A stretch of DNA of 64,000 bases from Cardiobacterium hominis. GTDB taxonomy: Bacteria; Pseudomonadota; Gammaproteobacteria; Cardiobacteriales; Cardiobacteriaceae. Each line of letters starts with the position of its first letter. Positions within the stretch are counted from its first letter, which is position 1. Both the position numbers and the translations under genes were made by a program. The notes beneath the pieces were generated by a model, which was not told the DNA's origin, ran no database searches, and was given only the letters and a program-made list of their open reading frames with translations. Location: contig NZ_LR134365.1 of NCBI RefSeq assembly GCF_900637305.1, forward strand, positions 1,357,501 through 1,421,500, in the 5' to 3' direction. Of this stretch, positions 23,459 to 30,452 are shown one piece after another.

Positions 23459-23962
23459 ATGCAAACAGAACCGGTGGGACGGCGTTATGCGACCGCCTTC
23501 GCGCTAATCGTGTTTTTCCTGTTCGGCTTTCTTTTTTTCTATTTTTATCAACGCTACGAGCAGGACGCCTATCTGCCCAACCGTGACGCGACCGCGACTG
23601 CCGACGGTCTGGCGCTGAAAGCCTCTGCCGACGGCCATTTCCGCACCACCGGCACGATTAACGGCGAACCGGTAGTGTTCATGCTTGATACCGGTGCGAC
23701 GGGCGTCGCCCTGAGCGAATCATTGGCGCGACGGTTGGGCGTGACGGGGCGCGGTTCGGGGCAGGTCAGCACCGCCAACGGCGTCACCCAAGCGCAACTG
23801 GCGCAGCTGGACGTGCTCGCCTTCGGCGGTTGGACATTTGAAGATGTACCCGCCTTCATCATGCCGCAGATGGACGACGAAGTGCTGCTCGGCATGCAGG
23901 TTTTGCGCCATTTCCGCTGGCACCAAGAAGCGGGGGTTTTACGGCTGCAACCCCCGGAATAG
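23459..23962 (+). CDS. Retropepsin-like aspartic protease, membrane anchored
   Basis: A 167-residue protein with one N-terminal transmembrane helix (TAFALIVFFLFGFLFFYFY) and a periplasmic clan AA aspartic protease domain. It has the motif FMLDTGATGVALSESLA (Asp77-Thr78-Gly79), a TANG flap-like segment and LLGMQVLRHF. This matches the TIGR02281-type family of single-domain bacterial retropepsins, which presumably act as dimers. Substrate unknown. GGGAG lies 5 bases before the ATG at 23459. It is divergent from the yebE-like gene. Confidence 0.88.
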   Translation: MQTEPVGRRYATAFALIVFFLFGFLFFYFYQRYEQDAYLPNRDATATADGLALKASADGHFRTTGTINGEPVVFMLDTGATGVALSESLARRLGVTGRGSGQVSTANGVTQAQLAQLDVLAFGGWTFEDVPAFIMPQMDDEVLLGMQVLRHFRWHQEAGVLRLQPPE

Positions 23963-24281
23963 CAGGGCTGGCGCGTTTTCCACTTATCCACATTTTCTGT
24001 GTATAAGCGCCGGGGATAAATCCTTACCCCGCGTCCGGAAAACAGTTTTTTTCTTGCTTAAATTTTGCGCAGGGTTTGTGGCATGGCGGATACAACCCTT
24101 GCCGCGCATCGGGTCTTTGTAAAAGCACCATCTATTACGGGCGACGTATTTCTCCGGGAATCGTCGCCCGTTGCATTTTATATAGATGGTCATCATGAAA
24201 GCATAAAAGTCATATTCCCATGTAGATGGAATCGTAATGGGATGGCGATATAATGCGCATTCATTTTTTTCGACGATTCCC
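23963..24281. other. 319-bp lower-GC intergenic region with nested palindromes
   Basis: No gene is seen. A large stem with outer arms ACCATCTAT (24127-24135) and ATAGATGGT (24182-24190) encloses an inner perfect 10-bp stem ACGGGCGACG (24137-24146) and CGTCGCCCGT (24162-24171). In its loop, GGGAATCGTCG (24156-24166) is the exact reverse complement of CGACGATTCCC (24271-24281), the last 11 bases before the next start codon. A TATAAT -10 candidate lies between them. Confidence 0.7.
24249..24254 (+). promoter_or_regulatory. -10 box candidate for the bepA-like gene
   Basis: TATAAT at 24249-24254, 28 bases before the ATG. No good -35 sequence is at the right distance (TGGAAT, 24227-24232, is the nearest), so an activator may be needed or the core promoter may be weak. 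Confidence 0.45.
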
Positions 24282-25658
24282 ATGCACAAACCGCTCGCCT
24301 TTTTCATCGCGGCTTTTGCCGCTTGCGGCATTTCTGCTGCCGATCTTGAATTACCCGATCTGGGCAATCCGGAAAAACGCATCTTCATCGGCGACAAGGC
24401 GCGCAATATCGGGATGGGCGTCGAGGGACAACTGCGGCAGCGTGGCGAATTACTGGAACAGCCGGAAATCACCCAATACCTGCGCGAATTGGGTAACCGT
24501 CTTGCCGCCTATGCGCCCGCGCCGTCCGGTTATCATTTCTTCGTGATTGATTCACCCGCGATCAATGCCTTTGCCACCAGCGGCGGCTATATCGGCATCA
24601 ATAGCGGCCTGATTGCCATGACCGATAACGAAGACCAACTCGCCGGCGTCATTGCGCATGAAATCGGCCACGTCAATCAATCACATATTGCCCGCTCCAT
24701 TGCCAATGCGGAAAAATACGGCTGGATGCAGGCGATTAGTTTACTGGCGGGCATTGCCGTTTCCGTTGCGGCAGACAGTGCCAGCGGCGCCCAGGCGACC
24801 ATTGCCGGAACGCAGGCCTATATTCAGGAAAAGAAACTGGAATACTCGCGCGCGCATGAACAGCAGGCCGATGATGTCGCGGTCAAAGTGTTGCAGAAAG
24901 CGGGTTATGATGCGACGCAAATGGCGACCTTTTTCGAAAAACTGATGATTAACGGCAGCCATCCGCCGGAATTTCTCATGACCCACCCTTTGCCGGAAAA
25001 CCGCGCCGACCGTCAGCGCAGCAAAGCACAAAAACATACCGCCGCACGCAATCCGCTCGATTATCAATTGGCGAAAACGGCGATTCAACGTTACAGCCGC
25101 CATAAACTGCGCGATTATCGCCCTGATAACGCCTTCGCCGAGCAATACCGGCAAGTGCTGGAAGCGCAGCGCCGCAATGACCAAGCCGTATTGCCCACCA
25201 TGCTCGCCGCCTTGCCGCCAGAAAAACATCCGTTATTCGCCCGCTTGCATGGAGAACAGGCATTATTAAATGGCGATCCGGTGCAGGCGGAAGCCGTATT
25301 GGAAAATGCATGGAAACGCTGGAAAAACAATGAAAATCTGATTATGCCCTATGCGCGCACGCTTATCGCCAATGGCAAAGCCGCCGAGGCGGAGAAACTG
25401 TTGCAGGGACAAATTGCGCGCGATCCGGGAGCGGTGCAATATTATGATCTCTATGGGGATTTATTGGAAAGGCAACGCCGCCGCGGCGAGCAACTTTTGC
25501 TTACCGCCAAATATTATGCGCTGATTGGCGACTATAAACTGGCAGCCGAACAAGTCGGGCGCGCACTAAAAGACCCGACGCTCCCTGCCAATGAAAGACA
25601 AAAAGCACGCACATTGCAAAAGCGCTATGAACTTTTGCAGGAACAGGACGAAAAATAG
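24282..25658 (+). CDS. bepA: Periplasmic M48 metalloprotease with TPR domain, BepA-like
   Basis: BepA-type proteases watch over outer-membrane protein assembly and degrade stalled LptD or BAM substrates. The 458-residue protein has a signal sequence (HKPLAFFIAAFAACGISAA), the zinc motif HEIGH at residues 126-130 and the third ligand Glu193 in SRAHEQQADD. The C-terminal half is made of TPR-like helices (QYRQVLEAQRRNDQAVLPT ... GNGKAAEAEKLLQGQI-type repeats). The ATG at 24282 begins the signal peptide. Base composition is lower in GC than most of the window, and this continues into the next three genes. Confidence 0.9.
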   Translation: MHKPLAFFIAAFAACGISAADLELPDLGNPEKRIFIGDKARNIGMGVEGQLRQRGELLEQPEITQYLRELGNRLAAYAPAPSGYHFFVIDSPAINAFATSGGYIGINSGLIAMTDNEDQLAGVIAHEIGHVNQSHIARSIANAEKYGWMQAISLLAGIAVSVAADSASGAQATIAGTQAYIQEKKLEYSRAHEQQADDVAVKVLQKAGYDATQMATFFEKLMINGSHPPEFLMTHPLPENRADRQRSKAQKHTAARNPLDYQLAKTAIQRYSRHKLRDYRPDNAFAEQYRQVLEAQRRNDQAVLPTMLAALPPEKHPLFARLHGEQALLNGDPVQAEAVLENAWKRWKNNENLIMPYARTLIANGKAAEAEKLLQGQIARDPGAVQYYDLYGDLLERQRRRGEQLLLTAKYYALIGDYKLAAEQVGRALKDPTLPANERQKARTLQKRYELLQEQDEK

Positions 25659-25660
25659 GC

Positions 25661-25688
25661 TTTACATTTCTTTTCGCCTCGCTATAAT
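25661..25688 (+). promoter_or_regulatory. Strong sigma-70-like promoter for the H-NS-like gene
   Basis: TTTACA (25661-25666), 16 bases, TATAAT (25683-25688), 35 bases before the ATG. It starts immediately after the bepA-like stop codon. Confidence 0.8.
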
Positions 25689-25722
25689 TGCCCCGTCTTT
25701 TAAAAAAAACCGAGGAACCAAA

Positions 25723-26031
25723 ATGAGTCTTGAAGATCTCTTTAACCAAGTTGATAACCTGAACAATGACGACTTTGAAGCATTGATCAATCATGTGGAC
25801 AAGCAAAAGAAACGCCGCGCCCGCGATATTCTGGCTGAAGCCCAACGCCAGGCTTCCCGCTTTATCAGTAGTGCTGAAGGCGGCAAACCTGCCACCCAAC
25901 GTACCGCTATGCCGCCGCGTTATCGTAACCCGCACAATCACAGCCAAACCTGGAGTGGCATGGGTCGCCAACCGCAATGGTTCAAAGAGAACCTTGAGCA
26001 CGGCATGAGCGAACACGACATGCTAATCTAA
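25723..26031 (+). CDS. H-NS-family histone-like protein
   Basis: A 102-residue nucleoid protein. The N-terminal half is helical and charged, suited to oligomerisation (MSLEDLFNQVDNLNNDDFEALINHVDKQKKRRARDILAEAQRQ region). The C-terminal part (PPRYRNPHNHSQTWSGMGRQ, then PQWFKENLEHG) matches the H-NS DNA-binding domain, where the WSGxGRxPxW core inserts into AT-rich minor grooves. H-NS proteins silence AT-rich or acquired DNA. The ATG at 25723 follows GAGGAACCAAA. A terminator follows 20 bases after the stop, so it is a single-gene unit. Confidence 0.9.
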   Translation: MSLEDLFNQVDNLNNDDFEALINHVDKQKKRRARDILAEAQRQASRFISSAEGGKPATQRTAMPPRYRNPHNHSQTWSGMGRQPQWFKENLEHGMSEHDMLI

Positions 26032-26050
26032 GTTTGCGACTTGCAAGGAA

Positions 26051-26076
26051 AGGCACGAAATCTCGTGCCTTTTTTA
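26051..26076 (+). terminator. Terminator of the H-NS-like gene
   Basis: AGGCACGA-AATC-TCGTGCCT followed by TTTTT. Confidence 0.92.
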
Positions 26077-26098
26077 TTACCCCGAAAGGAGCATAAAA

Positions 26099-26506
26099 AT
26101 GAGCGATACCATCTTCCACAAAATTCTTGCCGGTGAAATTCCCTGCGCCAAAATTTATGAAGACGAACACCTTTTTGCCTTCATGGATGCCTTCCCGCAA
26201 AGTAAAGGGCATAGCCTGATTATCCCGAAAAACTTTGCCCCCGATCTTCTCACTGCCCATCCTGAATCGCTGCAACATATCATCGTCTTTAGCCAAAAAC
26301 TGGCGCGGGCGCAGAAAAAAGCGCTGGCTGCCGATGGCATCAAAGTCGTGCAATACAATGGTGCAGCCGCCGGGCAAACCGTCTTCTATTACCATATGCA
26401 CCTTATCCCGGTCTGGGAAGGCAAAACGCTCGGCGCACATGCGCAAGGCCCTGCCGATATAAATGAATTACGCGAAACCGCAGCGGCGATCGCCGCCGCC
26501 TTATAA
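26099..26506 (+). CDS. HIT-family nucleotide hydrolase/transferase with altered triad
   Basis: HIT proteins hydrolyse or transfer nucleoside monophosphates using a His-x-His-x-His triad. The 135-residue protein matches the family in [38 protein letters not shown] and the C-terminal [11 protein letters not shown]. The first position of the triad is Tyr97 rather than His ([10 protein letters not shown]), while His99 and His101 remain; the middle one is the usual nucleophile. The protein may still be active. A good ribosome-binding site (AAAGGAG) precedes it, and folD starts 15 bases after its stop. Confidence 0.9.
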   Translation: MSDTIFHKILAGEIPCAKIYEDEHLFAFMDAFPQSKGHSLIIPKNFAPDLLTAHPESLQHIIVFSQKLARAQKKALAADGIKVVQYNGAAAGQTVFYYHMHLIPVWEGKTLGAHAQGPADINELRETAAAIAAAL

Positions 26507-26520
26507 ATAAAGGAGGAAAC

Positions 26521-27393
26521 ATGAGCGCAGAAATCATTGATGGCAAAGCCTTTGCCGCAAAAATTCGCGCCGAAGTCGCGCAAGAATGTGCCGCGTTTCG
26601 TGCGCAAACCGGCGTGCAACCCGGATTGGCGGTCGTTCTCGTTGGCAATGATGCGGCGAGTGAAGTCTATGTGCGCAACAAAGGTATTCAGGCGAAAGAA
26701 GCGGGCTTTAACAGTCTCGAATACCGCCTGCCCGCAGAAACCACCCAAAGCGAATTGCTCGCCCAGGTCGCAGCGCTCAATGCCGACCCGCAGGTGCATG
26801 GCATCCTGGTGCAACTGCCCTTGCCCGCGCACCTCGACGCCGATGCGGTATTAAACGCCATTGCGCCGGACAAAGACGTGGACGGCTTCCACCCGGTGAA
26901 CGTCGGCCGCCTGTGGACGGGCAACCCCGTTTCCATCCCCTGTACGCCGCTCGGCTGCGCGCTCATCCTGAAAGACCGCCTCGGCGACCTTTCCGGCAAA
27001 CGTGCCATCGTCATCGGCCGCTCCAACATCGTCGGCAAGCCGATGGCGGCGCTCCTGCTCGCGGCAAACGCCACCGTTACCATCGCCCATTCGCGCACCG
27101 CCGACCTTGCTGCGCGCTGCCGCGAAGCCGATATCGTCATCGCTGCCGTCGGCAAGCCCGAGCTGGTGCGTGGCGACTGGCTCAAAGCGGGCGCGACCGT
27201 GCTGGACGTTGGCATCAACCGTATTGCCGAGGGCGAGAAAACCCGCCTCGTTGGCGACGTGCATTTTGCGAGCGCCGTGGCAGTCGCCGGTGCCATCACC
27301 CCCGTCCCCGGCGGTATCGGCCCGATGACCATTGCCTGCCTGCTGCGCAACACGTTGGCATGCGCGAAAGCGTTGCACGGCACGCACGATTAA
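26521..27393 (+). CDS. folD: Bifunctional methylenetetrahydrofolate dehydrogenase/cyclohydrolase
   Basis: FolD interconverts 5,10-methylene-, methenyl- and 10-formyl-tetrahydrofolate with NADP, supplying one-carbon units. The 290-residue protein has [14 protein letters not shown] with the catalytic Lys, [25 protein letters not shown], the Rossmann motif [17 protein letters not shown] and the terminal [23 protein letters not shown] lies 5 bases before the ATG. The first ~350 bases share the lower GC of the genes upstream, while the rest returns to the high GC of the window. Confidence 0.97.
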   Translation: MSAEIIDGKAFAAKIRAEVAQECAAFRAQTGVQPGLAVVLVGNDAASEVYVRNKGIQAKEAGFNSLEYRLPAETTQSELLAQVAALNADPQVHGILVQLPLPAHLDADAVLNAIAPDKDVDGFHPVNVGRLWTGNPVSIPCTPLGCALILKDRLGDLSGKRAIVIGRSNIVGKPMAALLLAANATVTIAHSRTADLAARCREADIVIAAVGKPELVRGDWLKAGATVLDVGINRIAEGEKTRLVGDVHFASAVAVAGAITPVPGGIGPMTIACLLRNTLACAKALHGTHD

Positions 27394-27433
27394 CCGACAA
27401 TAGCCGCCGTTTTAACCCCTTCAGGAGACTGAA

Positions 27434-27961
27434 ATGAGTCAAGAAATCGGCTTCTTCTACGGCAGCACCACCGGCATGACCGAAGACGTCGCCTACCGCA
27501 TCGAAGCCTGCATCAAAGAAAAGTTCGGCCTGGAAATTGTGCCGATCAACATCATCGACCTCGACGACCCGAACGACATGTTCCTCTACAAGCGCATCAT
27601 CCTCGGCATGCCGACCTGGAACTACGGCGAATACCAGGACGACTGGGAGCTTGTCGTCGATAAAATCGCCAGTGCCAACCTCCAGGGCACGGTGATTGCG
27701 ATGTTCGGCCTGGGCGACCAAATCGGCTACCCCGAATACTATCTGGATGCGATGGGCATGCTTGCCGAACAACTGGGCGCACAAGGCGCGACCTTTGTCG
27801 GTGAATGGCCGAGCGCCGATTACAAATTCGCCTCGTCCAAGGCGCTCAAGGCAAACGGCAACTTCATCGGCCTCGCGCTGGACGAAGACAGCCAGCCGGA
27901 AAAAACACAAGAGCGGCTGGAAGCGTGGGTTGCGCAAGTCATCCCGCTGCTGCTCGCCTGA
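27434..27961 (+). CDS. fldB: Long-chain flavodoxin, FldB-like
   Basis: Flavodoxins carry single electrons with bound FMN. The 175-residue protein has the phosphate-binding loop YGSTTGMTEDVA, LGMPTWNYGEYQDDWE with the FMN-stacking Trp, and FGLGDQIGYPEYYLDAMGML with the Tyr-containing loop. The length and the LGDQ-GYPEYYLDA sequence resemble FldB more than FldA of enterobacteria. AGGAG precedes the ATG. A terminator follows directly. Confidence 0.92.
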   Translation: MSQEIGFFYGSTTGMTEDVAYRIEACIKEKFGLEIVPINIIDLDDPNDMFLYKRIILGMPTWNYGEYQDDWELVVDKIASANLQGTVIAMFGLGDQIGYPEYYLDAMGMLAEQLGAQGATFVGEWPSADYKFASSKALKANGNFIGLALDEDSQPEKTQERLEAWVAQVIPLLLA

Positions 27962-27968
27962 CGACCCC

Positions 27969-27992
27969 ATGCCCGCCACGCGCGGGCATTTT
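27969..27992 (+). terminator. Terminator of the flavodoxin gene
   Basis: ATGCCCGC-CACGC-GCGGGCAT followed by TTTC. Confidence 0.7.
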
Positions 27993-28020
27993 CAATACTG
28001 CGCTAACCACCGGAGACCCC

Positions 28021-28218
28021 ATGAAAATCTACCGCTTCCTCACTGGCCCGGACGACAGCAGCTTCTGCCGCCGCATCACCGAAGCCCTGCAAAACGGCTG
28101 GGAACTTTACGGTGACCCACAACTGACCGGCGACGCGAACGGGCGCTACTGCGGCCAGGCCGTCGTCAAGGAAATCGGCGACAGCTACGACCCCGCCAAA
28201 CCGCTTGGGGACTACTGA
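28021..28218 (+). CDS. DUF1737 small protein
   Basis: A 65-residue protein that begins MKIYRFLTGPDDSSFCRRIT and continues with ALQNGWELYGDP and GRYCGQAVVKE, matching the DUF1737 domain, whose function is unknown. GGAG lies a few bases before the ATG at 28021. Its stop codon overlaps the start of the acetyltransferase gene in an ATGA, so the two are translationally coupled. This small gene would be missed by a length cut-off. Confidence 0.85.
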   Translation: MKIYRFLTGPDDSSFCRRITEALQNGWELYGDPQLTGDANGRYCGQAVVKEIGDSYDPAKPLGDY

Positions 28219-28823
28219 TGAGTGCTGCCTGGGAAGCGATGCGCAGCGGCGCGCCGCACCAGCCCTATGATCACGACCTCAAAGCGCGGCGCGTGCGTTG
28301 CCGCGCGCTGCTCTGGCGCTATAACACGCAAATCCCGCCCGGCGACAGCGCCGCGCAACAGGCGCTACTTGCCGAACTTTTCGGCGAACTGCCGGAAGGC
28401 ATCCACATCACCCCGCCGTTTCACTGCGACTACGGCCGCGGCATCCGCTTTGGCCGCCATTTCTATGCCAACAGCGGCTGTACCATCCTGGATGGCGGCG
28501 CGGTTCACATTGGCGACCACGTCCTGTTCGCGCCGAACGTCGCGCTCTACACCGTCGGCCATCCGCTGCATCCCGCACTGCGCCGCGCGGGCTGGGAGCA
28601 AACCGCGCCGATTACCATCGAAGACGACGTCTGGCTCGGCGGCGGCGTCATCGTCCTGCCCGGCGTGACCATCGGCGCGGGCAGCGTCATTGGTGCGGGC
28701 AGCGTCGTTACTAAAAATATCCCGCCGCACAGCCTCGCTGTCGGCAATCCCTGCCGCGTATTGCGCGCCATCACCGACGCTTACCGCGAGCAATACGCCG
28801 CCTGGAATATCCGCGCCGAATAA
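28218..28823 (+). CDS. Maltose/galactoside O-acetyltransferase-like hexapeptide protein
   Basis: A 201-residue left-handed beta-helix acetyltransferase. The N-terminal part (YDHDLKARRVRCRALLWRYN) is the maltose-acetyltransferase-type lead domain. The hexapeptide region has FHCDYGRGIRFGRHFYANSGCTILD, LYTVGHPLHPALR with the catalytic-type His, and IEDDVWLGGGVIVLPGVTIGAGSVIGAGSVVTKNIP. It would transfer acetyl from acetyl-CoA to a sugar hydroxyl; the sugar cannot be told. It overlaps the DUF1737 gene by one base. Confidence 0.9.
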   Translation: MSAAWEAMRSGAPHQPYDHDLKARRVRCRALLWRYNTQIPPGDSAAQQALLAELFGELPEGIHITPPFHCDYGRGIRFGRHFYANSGCTILDGGAVHIGDHVLFAPNVALYTVGHPLHPALRRAGWEQTAPITIEDDVWLGGGVIVLPGVTIGAGSVIGAGSVVTKNIPPHSLAVGNPCRVLRAITDAYREQYAAWNIRAE

Positions 28824-28843
28824 AATCCATAAAGGAGTCACTC

Positions 28844-29329
28844 ATGAAAAAGTATCTTCTACTCGCATTGGCACTCTCTGCCGGCGCCTTCGCCGCGCCC
28901 AAAGAAAGCCCGGCGCAAATCGTGCAGAAACTCTATGACGCCTATCAGCAACCCAGCGTGCAAGAAAATACGGCTCTATTTGAAGACTACGCCAGCGCAG
29001 AACTAAAAGCGCTCCTTGCCAAAGACGAGCAGCTGGCGGGCGATGAAATCGGCTGCCTCGACTACGACTTTGTTATTCAGGGACAGGATTATGATGCGGA
29101 AAGCATCAAAAAAACCCTGAAAATAAAAGCGCTGGATAAAGAAAGTGTAGAAGCTAAATTTACCAATTTTGATCCGACGACGGTCATCTATAAATTCGCC
29201 TGTACGGAAAACCAATGCGAAATTACAGACCTGCTCGAAGAAGACCAGGAAACGCACAAGCCCAAATCCTTCAAAGAAGGCCTTGCCAACTGTTTGGTGG
29301 ATTTGGAAAAAAGCGCGAGCGCCAAATAA
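28844..29329 (+). CDS. Exported protein of unknown function
   Basis: A 161-residue protein with a clear signal peptide (MKKYLLLALALSAGAFAAPK). The mature part has PAQIVQKLYDAYQQP and DYASAELKALLAKDE, a CLDYDFVIQGQD segment and later two more cysteines (ACTENQCEITDLL), recalling DUF3828-type periplasmic proteins. Function is unknown. AAAGGAG precedes the ATG. A terminator follows, and its base composition is slightly lower in GC than its neighbours. Confidence 0.8.
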   Translation: MKKYLLLALALSAGAFAAPKESPAQIVQKLYDAYQQPSVQENTALFEDYASAELKALLAKDEQLAGDEIGCLDYDFVIQGQDYDAESIKKTLKIKALDKESVEAKFTNFDPTTVIYKFACTENQCEITDLLEEDQETHKPKSFKEGLANCLVDLEKSASAK

Positions 29330-29343
29330 CACCTTGCTATCCC

Positions 29344-29363
29344 GCGGGCATCGCCCGCTTTTT
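29344..29363 (+). terminator. Terminator between the exported protein and lpxK
   Basis: GCGGGC-ATC-GCCCGC followed by TTTTT, ending 7 bases before the lpxK start. Confidence 0.75.
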
Positions 29364-29370
29364 CATCGCC

Positions 29371-30360
29371 ATGCCGCACGACATCCCCCGCTTCTGGCGC
29401 CGCCGCACACTCCTCAGCTACCTGCTGCTGCCGCTGGCGGCGCTCTTTGCCCTCATCACCGCCTGCCGCCGCGCGCTTTACCGTGCGGGCATACTGCGCG
29501 CCTACCGTGCGCCCGTTCCCGTCCTCATCGTCGGCAACATCAGCGTCGGCGGCAATGGCAAAACGCCGCTGGTGCAGGCGCTCGCCCGTGCCTTGCAGCA
29601 AGAGGGCGTTGCCGTCGGCATCATCAGCCGCGGTTACGGGGGCAGGGCGGTTGCGGCGACCGACGTTGCCGCCTGCCCGGATGCCGCCATCGTCGGCGAC
29701 GAGCCGCTGCTTCTCTGGCAAAGCACCGGCGCACCGGTGGTGATCGCCCGCAAACGCGCGCAGGCGGCGGCGAAGCTGCTGCGCGATTACCCCGCCACCC
29801 GCCTCATTCTCGCCGACGACGGCCTGCAACACTACGCGCTCGCCCGCGATGCGGAAATCGCGGTTATCGCCGCCGATTTTGGCCTTGGCAACGGCTTTCT
29901 CATGCCCGCAGGCCCCCTGCGCGAAAGTGCCTCCCGCCTGCAAAGTGTGGATGCGGTGGTAGGCAGCGGGGCAGGGCAGGGCAGGGCGGACGGCTACGTT
30001 CTCCAGTACACCAGCGACGGCGTGCGACCGCTCAATGGCGGCGCGCTGCGGCCACTCGCCAGCCTCGCCGCAGCGCCGCTCTATGCGCTGACCGCCATCG
30101 CTCGCCCCGAACGCTTCTTTGACAGCCTGCGCGCGCAGGGCGCAATGCTCACCGCGACGCACAGTCTGCCCGACCACGCCGCCATTCCCGCCGATGCCGC
30201 TGCGTTTGCGGGCGACGGCAACCTCCTCATCAGCGAAAAAGACGCAGTGAAAACCGCCGCCTGGCCGGAGGCGCTCAAGGCGCGCACCTACGTCGTCGAT
30301 TACCGCGCGCTGCTGCCGCCGGAACTCTTGCCCGCGTTGCGGCGCAAATTGGGGGTATAG
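29371..30360 (+). CDS. lpxK: Tetraacyldisaccharide 4'-kinase
   Basis: LpxK phosphorylates the lipid A disaccharide precursor at the inner membrane. The 329-residue protein has an N-terminal membrane-associated helix (LSYLLLPLAALFALITACRRALY), the modified P-loop VPVLIVGNISVGGNGKTPLV, and later GIISRGYGG, VVIARKR, LADDGLQHYALARDAEI and a C-terminal LISEKDAVK block, all family markers. The frame is open 156 bases upstream, but the ATG at 29371 begins at the expected N-terminus. It lies right after a terminator, so a promoter must overlap that region or read-through must occur. Confidence 0.94.
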   Translation: MPHDIPRFWRRRTLLSYLLLPLAALFALITACRRALYRAGILRAYRAPVPVLIVGNISVGGNGKTPLVQALARALQQEGVAVGIISRGYGGRAVAATDVAACPDAAIVGDEPLLLWQSTGAPVVIARKRAQAAAKLLRDYPATRLILADDGLQHYALARDAEIAVIAADFGLGNGFLMPAGPLRESASRLQSVDAVVGSGAGQGRADGYVLQYTSDGVRPLNGGALRPLASLAAAPLYALTAIARPERFFDSLRAQGAMLTATHSLPDHAAIPADAAAFAGDGNLLISEKDAVKTAAWPEALKARTYVVDYRALLPPELLPALRRKLGV

Positions 30361-30452
30361 ATGCGGTTTACTGCGCGCGCGGCACATGGCACAAGATGCA
30401 GCCAAACGCCTGCTGTTGCACAATAGCGCCTCCTTCCGGCCAGACCCGTCCC

